From: Amycolatopsis mediterranei
GTDB taxonomy: Bacteria; Actinomycetota; Actinomycetes; Mycobacteriales; Pseudonocardiaceae
Direction of reading: 5' to 3'
DNA length: 64,000 nucleotides
Assembly: GCF_026017845.1 (NCBI RefSeq)
Contig: NZ_CP100416.1
Coordinates: 8,244,628 to 8,308,627 of the forward strand
Shown here piece after piece: positions 16,750 to 25,629 of this stretch. Below the pieces are notes generated by a model that was not told where the DNA came from, made no database searches, and saw only the letters and a program-made list of their open reading frames with translations. How positions within the stretch are numbered: position 1 is the stretch's first letter; every line of letters begins with the position of its first letter. The translations under genes and the position numbers were made by a program.

Positions 16750-17982
16750 TCACGTTGCCGCGCCGTCGATCTTCAGCTGGATCAGTTCCTCTTCGGACAA
16801 ACCCAGTTCACGCAGGACCTCGTCGGTGTGCTCGGCGAACAGGGGCGCCCGGGTGAGCGTCGCCGCGGTCTCCTCGAACTGGACCGGGTTCGCCACCAGC
16901 TCCCGCTCTTTCCCTTCCGCGTCCACGACCCGGGCGATCAGCCCGTTCGCGCGCAACGACGGGTCCTGCGCCACCTCCCACGCGTTCTGCACCGCCGCCC
17001 ACTGGCCCTCGCCGTGCGACAGGATCTCGGTCCACTCTGCGAACGTCCGCGCCCCGATGATCTCCGCGACGATCTCCGCGGCCGCGGAAGCATTGGCCAT
17101 GATCTGCGAGACGTCGGCGAAGCGCGGATCGGCCGCGAGGTCCTCTCGGCCGGCCAGCCGGCAGAACTCCGGCCAGTACCGGCCCGGCTGCAGCATCGCG
17201 AACTCGAGCCACCGGCCGTCAGCTGTGCGGTACGCGCCGATCAGCGGGTTGGTGGCCGAGCCATACTTCGGCTGCTCTCGCGGGGGCAGCGGGCCGCCCG
17301 TCATCAGGGCCTGGTTCACCGAGTACTGGGTCGCCCACGCGCCCACGCCGAGCAGGGAAACGTCCACAACGGACGGTTCGCCGGTGACCTGGCGCGAGTA
17401 CAGGGCGGCGGCGATTCCACCCGCGATCGTCATCCCGCCCATCGAATCGCCGTAGGCACCGGCCGGCATCCTCGGCATCCGCTCGACTTCGGGCAGGGTC
17501 AGCCCGGCCGCGCTGCCGCCACGCGCCCAGAACGCGGTGCTGTCGTAACCGCCCTTGGTGCTCTCCGGCCCCCGGGCACCGAAGCCGCTCCCTCGCACGT
17601 AGATGATGTCCGGGTTGATTTCCCGGACGTCCTCGACGTCGATCTTCAGCTTCGCCCGCGCGCCGGGCAAGAAGTTTGTCAAGAAGACGTCACTGGAGCG
17701 GACCAGCTCCTCGAACACCGCCCGCGCGGACGGTTTCTCCAGGGCCAGCCCGACACTGCGCTTGCCGCGGTTCGGGCCCTCCATGATCGGGAAGAACGAC
17801 GAGCCCTCGCTCGCCGTCGCCACACCGAGCACCCGCGACAACCCGCGTTGGCCGTCACCCCGCTCGGCGTGCTCGATCTTGATGACGTCGGCGCCCCAGT
17901 CCGCGAGCACGGCACCCGCCGCAGGGACGAACGTGAACTGCGCGACCTCCAGGACGCGCACACCTTCCATCGGCCGATGCAC
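16750..17982 (-). CDS. CaiB/BaiF family (class III) CoA-transferase
   Basis: Formyl-CoA-transferase-fold enzyme of 410 aa, transferring CoA between acyl-CoA and a free acid. The N-terminus EGVRVLEVAQFTFVPAAGAV leads into the Rossmann core (ADWGADVIKIEHAERGD), and the nucleophilic Asp is in MPAGAYGDSMGGMTIAGG. The GTG at 17982, spaced 6 nt from GGAGG, is preferred over the internal ATG at 17970. It is the last gene of a six-gene operon with a ferredoxin and dehydrogenases. Confidence 0.88.
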   Translation of the reverse strand: MHRPMEGVRVLEVAQFTFVPAAGAVLADWGADVIKIEHAERGDGQRGLSRVLGVATASEGSSFFPIMEGPNRGKRSVGLALEKPSARAVFEELVRSSDVFLTNFLPGARAKLKIDVEDVREINPDIIYVRGSGFGARGPESTKGGYDSTAFWARGGSAAGLTLPEVERMPRMPAGAYGDSMGGMTIAGGIAAALYSRQVTGEPSVVDVSLLGVGAWATQYSVNQALMTGGPLPPREQPKYGSATNPLIGAYRTADGRWLEFAMLQPGRYWPEFCRLAGREDLAADPRFADVSQIMANASAAAEIVAEIIGARTFAEWTEILSHGEGQWAAVQNAWEVAQDPSLRANGLIARVVDAEGKERELVANPVQFEETAATLTRAPLFAEHTDEVLRELGLSEEELIQLKIDGAAT

Positions 17983-17993
17983 TCCGTGCCTCC

Positions 17994-18182
17994 TCACTGA
18001 GCGGTGATCGCCCGTTCCGGGCACGCGAACGCACCTTCGCGCGCCTTCTCTTCGAGGGCGGCCGGGACTTCGCCGTCGAAGGGCAGTGCGTAGCCGTTGT
18101 CGTCGAGTTCGAACACCTCCGGTGCCGTAGCCGCGCACCGCGCGTGCCCGGAGCACAAACCCGTGTCGATGGTGATCTTCAC
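17994..18182 (-). CDS. Ferredoxin, [3Fe-4S] P450-type
   Basis: A 62-aa ferredoxin with LCSGHARCAATAPEVFEL (C-x5-C) and a C-terminal ACPERAI cysteine. This three-cysteine arrangement with a residue missing at the usual second position is typical of [3Fe-4S] ferredoxins that feed actinobacterial P450s. Its GTG overlaps the stop of the adjacent dehydrogenase gene by 4 nt. There is no P450 in this operon, so it may serve the orphan P450 at 10294; that link is inference. Confidence 0.88.
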   Translation of the reverse strand: MKITIDTGLCSGHARCAATAPEVFELDDNGYALPFDGEVPAALEEKAREGAFACPERAITAQ

Positions 18183-18991
18183 CGAACCACTCCGTTCTCG
18201 AGGTTCTCCAGGTCCATCGGCCCGTCGCAGGCCGCGGCCAGCAGCTTCGCCAGGTCGGCGCCCAGCCCGGCCGCGGTCTCCCGGCAGGCCGCCAGGTCCT
18301 TGCGCAGGAACGGCGTGACCGCGGCGACGTAGCGTTCGGCCCCACCGCGAGCAGCGATGTAGCGCCCCGCGCTGCTCCCGCCGCTGCCGACGGCGAGGGC
18401 TTCGAGCAGGACGCTCTCGTCGATCCCCATCACCAGGCCCGCCTCCAGTCCCCGCAACGTCACTTGCGAGATCGCGGCGAAGAGCAGGTTGTTGAGCAGC
18501 TTCACCCGCAGCGCCGACCCCAGGGAGCCGGTCGTGATCACAGGATCGGCATACGCACCGACGATCTCGCGCGCCGTCGCGACGGGCCCGGGCTCCCCGC
18601 CGAGGTAGACCGTGAGCCGGCCGGCGCGGACCGCCTCCGCCGTCCCGCTGAACGCCGCGTCCACGATCGCTGCCTTTCCCATCGGCGCGAGCCTGCTCAG
18701 CGTCTCCGGGCGGCCGGTCGTGTGTGACACCAGCACCGTGCTCGCCGCCATCTCCCGGACGACCTCGGGCAGGACGTCGAGCACCTGGGCGTCGTCGTAC
18801 AGGCAGCTCACGACGACATCGCACGCGGCGAGGTAACGCACCCGGTCGACGAGCTCCGCCCCGGCGGCGCGGAGCCGGTCCCGGACTTCGGTCCGCCGGG
18901 CGAACACGCGAACGGGGTGCCCGGCCGCCAGCAACCGCTCCACCATCGGCTCGCCGATGCTCCCGGCGCCGACGAACCCGATCGTTCCCAC
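18179..18991 (-). CDS. NAD(P)-binding 3-hydroxyisobutyrate-dehydrogenase-like protein
   Basis: Beta-hydroxyacid dehydrogenase family member of 270 aa. The N-terminal IGFVGAGSIGEPMVERLLAAGH is the Rossmann loop, DAAFSGTAEAVRAGRLTVYLGG the substrate-binding segment, and RVKLLNNLLFAAI contains the catalytic Lys (K-L-x-N-N). The GTG at 18991 is chosen over an upstream TTG because GGAGGA is spaced correctly for it. It is cotranscribed with a mycofactocin-type SDR (18-nt gap). Confidence 0.85.
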   Translation of the reverse strand: MGTIGFVGAGSIGEPMVERLLAAGHPVRVFARRTEVRDRLRAAGAELVDRVRYLAACDVVVSCLYDDAQVLDVLPEVVREMAASTVLVSHTTGRPETLSRLAPMGKAAIVDAAFSGTAEAVRAGRLTVYLGGEPGPVATAREIVGAYADPVITTGSLGSALRVKLLNNLLFAAISQVTLRGLEAGLVMGIDESVLLEALAVGSGGSSAGRYIAARGGAERYVAAVTPFLRKDLAACRETAAGLGADLAKLLAAACDGPMDLENLENGVVR

Positions 18992-19009
18992 CGCACTCCT
19001 CCGCAACGG

Positions 19010-19828
19010 CTACGGCTTGTTCGTTCCGCCGGCGTCGACCGTGAACTGCAGACCCGTGACGTACCGCGCCTCGTCCGAGGCGAGGAACAGCACGGCGTTC
19101 GACACGTCACGAGGCTCGACGAAGGGGGCGAGCGGATTCATCGCCCCCAGGCCGAACAGTGGCTCGCGGGCCGACAGCTCCTCGATCGGCACACCGACGG
19201 TGATCCCGGTGTCGCTCACTCCGGTGGGGTGCACCGTGTTCACGCGGATCTCGTACCGAGCCAGCTCGTTGGACAGCGCCTTCATCAGGCCCACCACACC
19301 ATGCTTGCTCGCCACGTAGTGGGCGTACGGCACGTGGCCCCGGATCCCGGCGGCCGAGCTGATCATGACGATCGATCCGCCTGCCCCGGCCTCGATCATC
19401 CCGGGGAGCGCCGCGCGCGCCGTGTTCCAGACTCCCTTGAGGTTGACGTCCATGACGACGTCCCATTCCTCTTCGGACAGTTCCCAGGCCCGCCCGGAGC
19501 TCATCACACCGGCGTTCGCCACGACGACGTCGAGCCGGCCGAACTCGGCTGTCGCCGCGTCCACGGCCGCGCGGACGTCGGTGATCGACCGGACGTCGGC
19601 CTGGACGGCGACACACCGGCGGCCCGTCGCCCGCACGAGCGCGACGGTCTCCTCGAGCTGTTCCTTCGAAGCCAGCGAGTAAGGCAGCACGTCGGTGATG
19701 TCGTGACAGACGTCGGTGACGACGACGTCCGCGCCCTCCTCGGCCAGGCGCACCGCGTGCGAGCGGCCCTGCCCGCGGGCCGCACCGGTGACGAGGGCGA
19801 TCTTGCCCGCCACCCGCCCGGCGGTCAC
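19010..19828 (-). CDS. SDR, mycofactocin-coupled type
   Basis: SDR of 272 aa with features of the mycofactocin-dependent subfamily: TGAARGQGRSHAVRLAEEGA, an insertion after the second beta strand (YSLASKEQLEETVALV) and the C-terminal TGLQFTVDAGGTNKP. Members hold NAD non-exchangeably and pass electrons to mycofactocin (family knowledge). The catalytic ISSAAG serine and HYVASKHG Tyr-x-x-x-Lys are present. Its GTG overlaps the stop of the 66-aa gene by 4 nt. No mycofactocin biosynthesis genes are in this window. Confidence 0.88.
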   Translation of the reverse strand: MTAGRVAGKIALVTGAARGQGRSHAVRLAEEGADVVVTDVCHDITDVLPYSLASKEQLEETVALVRATGRRCVAVQADVRSITDVRAAVDAATAEFGRLDVVVANAGVMSSGRAWELSEEEWDVVMDVNLKGVWNTARAALPGMIEAGAGGSIVMISSAAGIRGHVPYAHYVASKHGVVGLMKALSNELARYEIRVNTVHPTGVSDTGITVGVPIEELSAREPLFGLGAMNPLAPFVEPRDVSNAVLFLASDEARYVTGLQFTVDAGGTNKP

Positions 19829-20025
19829 GAGGCAGCCAATTCGTCGACGGCCTCGCGCAGGGCGTGCAGCCGGGTCTGCAGGAGTTCCCGTTCGCCGGGG
19901 TCGGCGTCACCCAGGCGTGGCTCGATGTCCGCGATCTCCTCCTGGAGCCGGCCGGCCGCCTCCTCGCGGGTCAGCAGGTCCAGGTCGGTCCAATCGGACC
20001 GCTCGGACTCCGGTCGGCGGCTCAT
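19825..20025 (-). CDS. Small conserved hypothetical protein (66 aa)
   Basis: A 66-aa acidic, helix-rich protein, starting SRRPESERSDWTDLDLLT and continuing with Glu/Leu-rich heptad-like stretches that could form a coiled coil. It overlaps both neighbours by 4 nt (ATGA with the amidohydrolase, GTGA with the SDR), strong evidence that it is translated. No domain was recognised. Position suggests an accessory or stabilising partner of the amidohydrolase or SDR; this is speculation. Confidence 0.75.
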   Translation of the reverse strand: MSRRPESERSDWTDLDLLTREEAAGRLQEEIADIEPRLGDADPGERELLQTRLHALREAVDELAAS

Positions 20026-21170
20026 GCGGCGGGGAAGTTGTAGAGGCGGCGGGTGTTCAGTTCGACGATCTGGTGCACCTCGTCGTCCGGGACGTCGGCG
20101 AGCACCTCCGCCGCGTAGGCACGGCTCTTCGGCCAGTACGAGTCGGAGTGCGGGTAGTCGCATTCCCAGGTGATGTGGTCGACCCCGATGTCGTGCCGGT
20201 TGCGCACCCCGAACCGGTCGTCGATGAAACAGCCGTGCATGTGCTTGTGGAACAACTCCGACGGCCGCACGTCCTGGTTGACGTTCTGGTAGAACCGGTG
20301 CCGTTCCCAGGTGCCGTCGATCCGTTCCAGCAGGTACGGCACCCAGCCGATCCCGCCCTCGGACAGCCCCACCTTGAGCTTGGGGTGCCGGTGGAACACC
20401 GGGGAGAACAGCAGGTCGGCGGTCGCGTACATCGAATTGCAGCCGAACAGGGCGATCGTCACGGCGAACGGCGCTTCCGGGGCGGTCTTCGGCGCGCTGC
20501 CCGAGGTGCCGAAGTGCAGGCACAGCGGCATGTCCGTCTCCTCCGCCGCCGAGAACACGGGGTCCCAGTGGTCGGTGTGGAACGACGGCAGCCCCAGCGG
20601 GACCGGATTCTCCGGGAACGAGATCGCCTTCGCGCCCTTGGCCGCGGTCCGGTGGATCTCGGCCACACAGGCTTCGACGTCCCACAGCGGTAGGATGACC
20701 AGCGGGATCAGCCGGTCCGGCGCCGTCGCGCACCACTCGTCGAGCTGGAAGTCGTTCCACGCCCGCACGCAGAGCAGCGCGAGTTCCGGGTCCTGTCCTT
20801 CGAGGAACACCGTGCCGGCGAACCGGGGGAACGACGGGAAGGACAACGCGCCCCACACCCCGTCCAGGTCCATGTCCCGCAGCCGGACCTTGGGGTCGTA
20901 GCAGCCGGGGATCATCTCGTCGTACCGCGTCGGCTCCATGCCGAACTCCTCGGGCTTCTTGCCCGCCACGGCGTTCAACCCGATGTACGGGTAGATCCGG
21001 TCCTCGTAGGTCCACACCTCCGCGGGCGCGACGCCTTCGCCCCGCGACTGCTCCACGATTCGCGGACCGGCCTCGCGGTGCTTCGCCGGGAGCCGGTCCG
21101 ACCACAACCGCGGGGGTTCGATCAGGTGGTCGTCGGTTGACAGCAGCTTCATCCATGACTGCAACGGCAT
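20022..21170 (-). CDS. Amidohydrolase-2 family metal-dependent hydrolase/decarboxylase
   Basis: TIM-barrel protein of 382 aa from the amidohydrolase-2 family (COG2159 type), which includes decarboxylases such as ACMSD and resorcylate decarboxylase. The N-terminal STDDHLIEP gives the first-strand motif with a D in place of the usual first His. CLHFGTSG and SEGGIGWVPYLLER are barrel-strand signatures, and the C-terminal WECDYPHSDSYWP supplies the terminal Asp. It leads a six-gene operon divergent from the DUF35-thiolase gene. A paralogue lies at 51815. Hydrolysis or decarboxylation of a ring-cleavage product is a plausible role. Confidence 0.85.
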   Translation of the reverse strand: MPLQSWMKLLSTDDHLIEPPRLWSDRLPAKHREAGPRIVEQSRGEGVAPAEVWTYEDRIYPYIGLNAVAGKKPEEFGMEPTRYDEMIPGCYDPKVRLRDMDLDGVWGALSFPSFPRFAGTVFLEGQDPELALLCVRAWNDFQLDEWCATAPDRLIPLVILPLWDVEACVAEIHRTAAKGAKAISFPENPVPLGLPSFHTDHWDPVFSAAEETDMPLCLHFGTSGSAPKTAPEAPFAVTIALFGCNSMYATADLLFSPVFHRHPKLKVGLSEGGIGWVPYLLERIDGTWERHRFYQNVNQDVRPSELFHKHMHGCFIDDRFGVRNRHDIGVDHITWECDYPHSDSYWPKSRAYAAEVLADVPDDEVHQIVELNTRRLYNFPAA

Positions 21171-21358
21171 CGTCGCGCTCCCTCGCCATCCGCCCGGGTC
21201 TTCCGAGACTACCTCCGGACGATCATTGTGTACACCTGATCCCGTGTTGCCTCAGGGCAACTCCGGCACTTTCCCTGCCCACGCGGGACCACCTTCCCAC
21301 GACTATCGCGCCATGCCTAGTATTAAGTGCCCTGATTATCTCTCCGAATGGACTCCCC
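21171..21358. promoter_or_regulatory. Divergent intergenic region with palindromes
   Basis: 188 nt between the divergent amidohydrolase and DUF35-thiolase genes. It contains GTGTACAC (21228-21235), flanked by GATCA and TGATC arms 11 nt apart, and a small hairpin GTTGCC/GGCAAC (21246-21261). TAGTAT near 21314 could be a -10 box for the plus gene. No strong Shine-Dalgarno sequence precedes the ATG at 21359. Confidence 0.35.
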
Positions 21359-22999
21359 ATGACGACGCGCCCCCTCCCACAGCCGACGCTCGCGAGCGCC
21401 GGGTTCTGGCGATCGGGCGCCGACGGTGTGCTCCGGATCGCCTGCTGCGACGACTGCGGGCGGTACTTCCACCCGCCGATGCCGGTGTGCCCCGGCTGCC
21501 GCGGGCGCGCGGTGGCGCTCGCGCCCACCTCCGGGAAGGCGGTGGTCGTCGGCTTCAGCGTCGACCACCAGACGTGGCTGCCCGCGTTCCCGCCGCCCTA
21601 CGTCGTGGCTGTGGTCGCGCTCGCCGAGGACGACCGCGCGCGCCTGACGACGAACATCGTCGGCTGCGAGCCGGACGAGGTGTACGTCGGGATGCGCGTC
21701 CGGGTGCGCTTCGAGCAGCAGGAAGACGTGTACCTGCCGCTGTTCGAACCGGACCCCGAAGCCGACGGACCGGGTCCGCTGCCCGAGCCCCGTGACGTCC
21801 GCGCCGCGCTGCGTCCCATGGCTTCTCCCCGGAAGTACGAGGACCGGGTCGCGCTGACCGGCGTCGGCCAGTCGCGTGTGGGCCGCCGGCTCATGGTCGA
21901 CCCGATCTCGCTGACCGTCGACGCGTGCCTGGCCGCGGTGGCGGACGCGGGCCTCGACCTCGACGAGATCGACGGCCTCTCCACCTACCCCGCGGTGAGC
22001 CCGACGGGCATGAGCGAAGGCGGGATCACCGCACTGTCCGAGGCGCTGCAGCTGCGGCCCACCTGGGTCAACGGCGGGAGCGAGGTGCCGGGGCAGATCG
22101 GCTCGATCACCGCCGCCATGCTCGCGGTCGCCGCCGGGCTGTGCCGGCACGTCCTGTGCTTCCGCACGGTCTGGGAGTCCTCCCACGCCGCCCTGGTCCG
22201 GTCCGGTGAGTGGCAGGCGAATGGCGGGCGCGCCACCGGGATGCTGGAGTGGCGGGCCCCGTTCGGCGCCGTGTCGGCCGCGCAGTGGATCGGCTGTCAC
22301 GCCTCGCACTACATGCACCGTTACGGCGTCGGCCGCGAAGCACTCGGCGCCATCGCCGTCACCACGCGGGCCGGCGCCGCGCGGAACCCGGAAGCGCTCT
22401 ACCGGGACCCGCTGGCGATCGACGACTACTTCGGTGCCCGCCTGATCACCACGCCGTTCGGGCTGTACGACTGCGACGTGCCCTGCGACGGGGCGGTGGC
22501 CGTCGTCGTCTCGGCGATCGAGACCGCCGCCGACCGTCCCAAGGCACCCGTTTTCGTCGAGGCCGCGGGGACGGCGATTCTCGAACGGCTCAGCTGGGAC
22601 CAGGACACCCTCACCCACCTGCCCCAGTCCCAAGGCCCGTCCGCGCACGTGTGGACCCGGACGGACCTGACCCCGGCCGACGTCGACGTCGCCCTGCTCT
22701 ACGACGGGTTCACGTTCAACGTCGTGTCCTGGCTGGAGGGTCTCGGCTTCTGCGGCCCCGGCGAGGCGACCGCCTTCCTCGCCGGCGGCAAGACGATTGC
22801 GCTCGACGGCGAACTCCCCCTCAACCCGCACGGCGGGCAGCTCTCGGCCGGCCGCCTCCACGGCTACGGCTTCGTCCGCGAAGCCATGCTGCAACTGCGC
22901 GGCGAAGCCCACGGACGTCAGGTCGAAGGCGCGCGGACGGCGGTCGTCACCTCGGGCGGCGGGGTGCCGTCCGGCGTGCTGCTGCTGCGCACGGCATAG
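21359..22999 (+). CDS. DUF35 (zinc ribbon/OB) - thiolase-like (Ltp2-type) fusion
   Basis: A 546-aa two-domain protein. Residues 1-140 form a DUF35 module with a rubredoxin-like zinc ribbon (C30, C33, C44, C47) and an OB-fold (PTSGKAVVVGFSVDH). From about residue 150 (VALTGVGQSRVGRRLMVDP) a thiolase-fold domain follows, with NPHGGQLSAGRLHGYGF near the C-terminus but without a recognisable thiolase nucleophilic Cys. In steroid side-chain degradation the aldolase Ltp2 needs the separate DUF35 domain of ChsH2; here both parts are one chain. A retro-aldolase splitting a beta-hydroxyacyl-CoA is the best guess. Confidence 0.85.
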   Translation: MTTRPLPQPTLASAGFWRSGADGVLRIACCDDCGRYFHPPMPVCPGCRGRAVALAPTSGKAVVVGFSVDHQTWLPAFPPPYVVAVVALAEDDRARLTTNIVGCEPDEVYVGMRVRVRFEQQEDVYLPLFEPDPEADGPGPLPEPRDVRAALRPMASPRKYEDRVALTGVGQSRVGRRLMVDPISLTVDACLAAVADAGLDLDEIDGLSTYPAVSPTGMSEGGITALSEALQLRPTWVNGGSEVPGQIGSITAAMLAVAAGLCRHVLCFRTVWESSHAALVRSGEWQANGGRATGMLEWRAPFGAVSAAQWIGCHASHYMHRYGVGREALGAIAVTTRAGAARNPEALYRDPLAIDDYFGARLITTPFGLYDCDVPCDGAVAVVVSAIETAADRPKAPVFVEAAGTAILERLSWDQDTLTHLPQSQGPSAHVWTRTDLTPADVDVALLYDGFTFNVVSWLEGLGFCGPGEATAFLAGGKTIALDGELPLNPHGGQLSAGRLHGYGFVREAMLQLRGEAHGRQVEGARTAVVTSGGGVPSGVLLLRTA

Positions 23000-23000
23000 C

Positions 23001-23037
23001 GGAGCCGGGATCCCGCGGTCGGCGGAAGCCCGGCTCC
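23001..23037. terminator. Hairpin between convergent genes
   Basis: GGAGCCGGG (23001-23009) pairs with CCCGGCTCC (23029-23037) across a 19-nt loop, just after the stop of the DUF35-thiolase gene and before the converging membrane-protein gene. It probably acts as a bidirectional terminator. Confidence 0.55.
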
Positions 23038-23041
23038 GAGG

Positions 23042-23776
23042 TCAGGCTGTCGCGGGGACGATCGGGGCGCCCAGGGTTTCCCGCTCCTCCTGCTTGACCG
23101 CCCGGAGCAGCACGTAGATCATCGCGATCTTCCAGATGATGAAGGCGATGGACGGGATGATGTTCGTGAACAGGCCGTTCCACGCGAACGGGCCGTCCGT
23201 GGCCACGTAAACGAACACGCCCGGGAGCAAGAGCAGCCCCAGGACGAAGTTCAGGTAGCCGAACCAGCGCGGGAAGACCGGTTCGGACCGGCGGTCGACG
23301 AGCGCCGCGACGCCGATCGACGCGAGGTTGAAGACGAAGATGACGGCGATGCCCACGTAGGTCAGCCAGAACTGGTCGCTCAGCAGCAGCACCAGCTGCG
23401 GGTCCCGGCCTGGCCGGTACGCCGCGGTGGCGAGCACCGCCAGCGGGTAGACCCAGCCGGTCGGCGCGACTACGGCGGTCGTCAGCTGCACCATCGACAG
23501 CAGGCCCCAGCCACCCTCGATCCGGCGTATCTGCAGGCTCGTGATGACGGCGAAGGCGTAGAAGAACGGCACGAACAGGCCCATGATCACGGTGGCCCAG
23601 AGGATGCCCGACCGGTTCTCGGCCAGGAACTTCGCGATCTCGTCCGCACCGGCCGTCGGGGACGGCGGCGGGGTCAGGTGCCCCACCACGGAGAAGGCGA
23701 GGGTGGCGGCGATCAGGACCAGCACACCGCACCAGACCGACATCCGGTAAAGCTTGAACTTCACTTTTTCGTCCAC
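23042..23776 (-). CDS. Polytopic membrane protein of unknown function
   Basis: A 244-aa protein with about six hydrophobic segments (for example VLVLIAATLAFSVVG, FLTYVGIAVIFVF-like, FVLGLLLLPGVFVYVA and IIPSIAFIIWKIAMIYVLL). No transporter motif or cofactor ligand was recognised. The GTG at 23776 lies behind AAGGAGATCCC. It follows the KstD-like gene by 32 nt and is probably cotranscribed, so a role in substrate passage or in membrane anchoring of the dehydrogenase chain is possible but unproven. Confidence 0.78.
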   Translation of the reverse strand: MDEKVKFKLYRMSVWCGVLVLIAATLAFSVVGHLTPPPSPTAGADEIAKFLAENRSGILWATVIMGLFVPFFYAFAVITSLQIRRIEGGWGLLSMVQLTTAVVAPTGWVYPLAVLATAAYRPGRDPQLVLLLSDQFWLTYVGIAVIFVFNLASIGVAALVDRRSEPVFPRWFGYLNFVLGLLLLPGVFVYVATDGPFAWNGLFTNIIPSIAFIIWKIAMIYVLLRAVKQEERETLGAPIVPATA

Positions 23777-23808
23777 GGGATCTCCTTTGATCGGGTGTGG
23801 TGCGGGGG

Positions 23809-25413
23809 TCAGGTCGCGGAGCCGGCGATGTCGAGCACCGCCCGGTAGGCGAAGGCGAGACTCGAGCCGATCGGCGTCCCCGCGCCCGGGTACACGTGGC
23901 CGGACATCGCGGCCGCCGTGTTGCCCGCCGCGTAGAGGCCTTCGATCGCCTGGCCGTCCGGCCGCAGCACTCGCGCGTTCTCGTCGGTCTTCAGGCCGCC
24001 CTTGGTGCCGATGTCGGACAGAACGATGGTCGCGACGTAGAACGGCGGGGTGTCCAGCGGCAGCAGGATCGGGTTGGGCCACTCCGGCGAAGGCTTCGCC
24101 AGGTAGTTCAGCTCGGGCAGGAACGGGAACGGGATCACGTGGTGGAACATCCGGTCCCACGGTGTCTCGCCGCGGTGGAACTGCTTGTCGACGCCGGTCC
24201 GCGCGTAGCCGTTGAACTTCTCGACCGTCCGGTTCAGCGTCCCGAACGGGACGTCGATCAGCTCGGCCAGCTCCTCGAGGGTGTCGGCCTTCCGCAACGC
24301 CCCGGAGGAGAACCACTCCGGGCGGACCGGCTGGTCCGGCGGGCCGCCGAAGCTGTCCCGGTCGAGCTGCCGCTGGTCGAAGACCCAGTGGGCGGGGATG
24401 TGCGAGACGCCGGTCTCCGCGTGCAGGCGGGCGATCTCGTGGCCGGCCTGGTCGTACGGACGAGCCTCGTTCATGAACCGTTCCCCCGCGGCGTTCACCC
24501 AGATCCCGCCGCGCAGGCCGCTCTGGAAGACCGGGAGGCCGTCCGGCTGCACCAGGCCGGGGACGTACCAGGATTCGTCGAGCAGGTCGGTGTCCGCGCC
24601 GGCGGCGATGCCCGCCAAGAGCGCGTCGCCGGTGTTGCCCGGGGCGCCGTTGGACCACTCACCGGTCAGCGGAATCGGCTGGTACTTCGCGCGCAGCTCG
24701 GCGTTGCGCTCGAAACCGCCGGCCGCGAGGAGGATCCCGCGGGTGGCGCGGAACCGGACCGGCGCGCCGTCGCTCACCGCGTCCACCCCGACGACCCGGC
24801 CGTCCTCGACCACGAGGCTGTCCAGGGCGGTGTCGACGCGCAGCGTTCCCTTGCCGGTTTCCAGGAACGCCGCCAGCGCCCGGCCGATCAACGCGCGGCC
24901 GCCGTTGAGCACCGGGCCCTGGTCGACGCCCCAGCGCTCGGCGGAAAGGGGACCGCGGACGAGCCGGGCGTGGTCGCCGAGCCCGGCGGCGGGGATCTCC
25001 GGCGGGAAGATCGTCCGCCCGGCCACCGAAGCACCCGGTGCGGAGGCGAAGTAGTCCGGCACGGGGCCGTGCACGAACGATTGGAACCACGGGTTCCGCT
25101 CGAGTTCGTCGATCAGCCGGACACCCGCCTCGAGGTAGGCGTCCTGGAGCCGTTCCCGCGAGCTGTCGCCGACGACGTCCCGCAGATACGCCCGGGCGTT
25201 CTCCACATCGTCCTCGACACCGGCCCGCGCGATCGGGGCCGAGCCGGGGAACCACAGCCCGGCACCGGAATAGGCGGTCGTGCCGCCGGCCAGGCCGGTC
25301 TTTTCGATGACGAGGGTGCGCAGGCCGCGTGACGCGGCCACGTAGGCCCCGACCAGACCTCCTCCCCCGGAACCGACGACGACGATGTCGTAGGTCTCCT
25401 CGTTGGTGGTCAT
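23809..25413 (-). CDS. FAD-dependent 3-ketosteroid-Delta1-dehydrogenase-like enzyme
   Basis: Flavoprotein of 534 aa in the succinate dehydrogenase/fumarate reductase-like family that includes KstD. The N-terminal VVVGSGGGGLVGAYVAASRG binds FAD, GGTTAYSGAGLWFPG is the following conserved segment, and the C-terminal GLYAAGNTAAAMSG and YPGAGTPIGSSLAFAYRA close the flavin site and contribute a Tyr typical of KstD-like enzymes. It would introduce a 1,2-double bond next to a ring ketone, preparing ring aromatisation. It is divergent from the meta-cleavage operon. Substrate identity (steroid or other ketone) is inference. Confidence 0.87.
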   Translation of the reverse strand: MTTNEETYDIVVVGSGGGGLVGAYVAASRGLRTLVIEKTGLAGGTTAYSGAGLWFPGSAPIARAGVEDDVENARAYLRDVVGDSSRERLQDAYLEAGVRLIDELERNPWFQSFVHGPVPDYFASAPGASVAGRTIFPPEIPAAGLGDHARLVRGPLSAERWGVDQGPVLNGGRALIGRALAAFLETGKGTLRVDTALDSLVVEDGRVVGVDAVSDGAPVRFRATRGILLAAGGFERNAELRAKYQPIPLTGEWSNGAPGNTGDALLAGIAAGADTDLLDESWYVPGLVQPDGLPVFQSGLRGGIWVNAAGERFMNEARPYDQAGHEIARLHAETGVSHIPAHWVFDQRQLDRDSFGGPPDQPVRPEWFSSGALRKADTLEELAELIDVPFGTLNRTVEKFNGYARTGVDKQFHRGETPWDRMFHHVIPFPFLPELNYLAKPSPEWPNPILLPLDTPPFYVATIVLSDIGTKGGLKTDENARVLRPDGQAIEGLYAAGNTAAAMSGHVYPGAGTPIGSSLAFAYRAVLDIAGSAT

Positions 25414-25566
25414 CCCTACCTCCAGATCCGTGCACCGGAGCACGCGACTCGCCATGGCGATCAGACCGTACTGAGTAACCTCATCTCGGTGTCGCGCCGC
25501 ACGGAGCGGCGTCAACCCACGGCGTACCGGGATGGTGCGCTGCCATCGCGACAGTGTCAATCCTCA

Positions 25567-25585
25567 GTTAGGGATACTCTTCTTA
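25567..25585 (+). promoter_or_regulatory. GATACTCTTC motif between KstD-like and iclR genes
   Basis: GTTAGGGATACTCTTCTTA contains GATACT (25573-25578) in an intergenic region of 216 nt shared by two divergent operons. It is about 50 nt upstream of the iclR start. The core matches sites at 12343 and 40659. Confidence 0.5.
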
Positions 25586-25629
25586 GTGAACTCCGCTCAT
25601 AATGGAGTCGGCGCACGAGGAGGTCGCAC

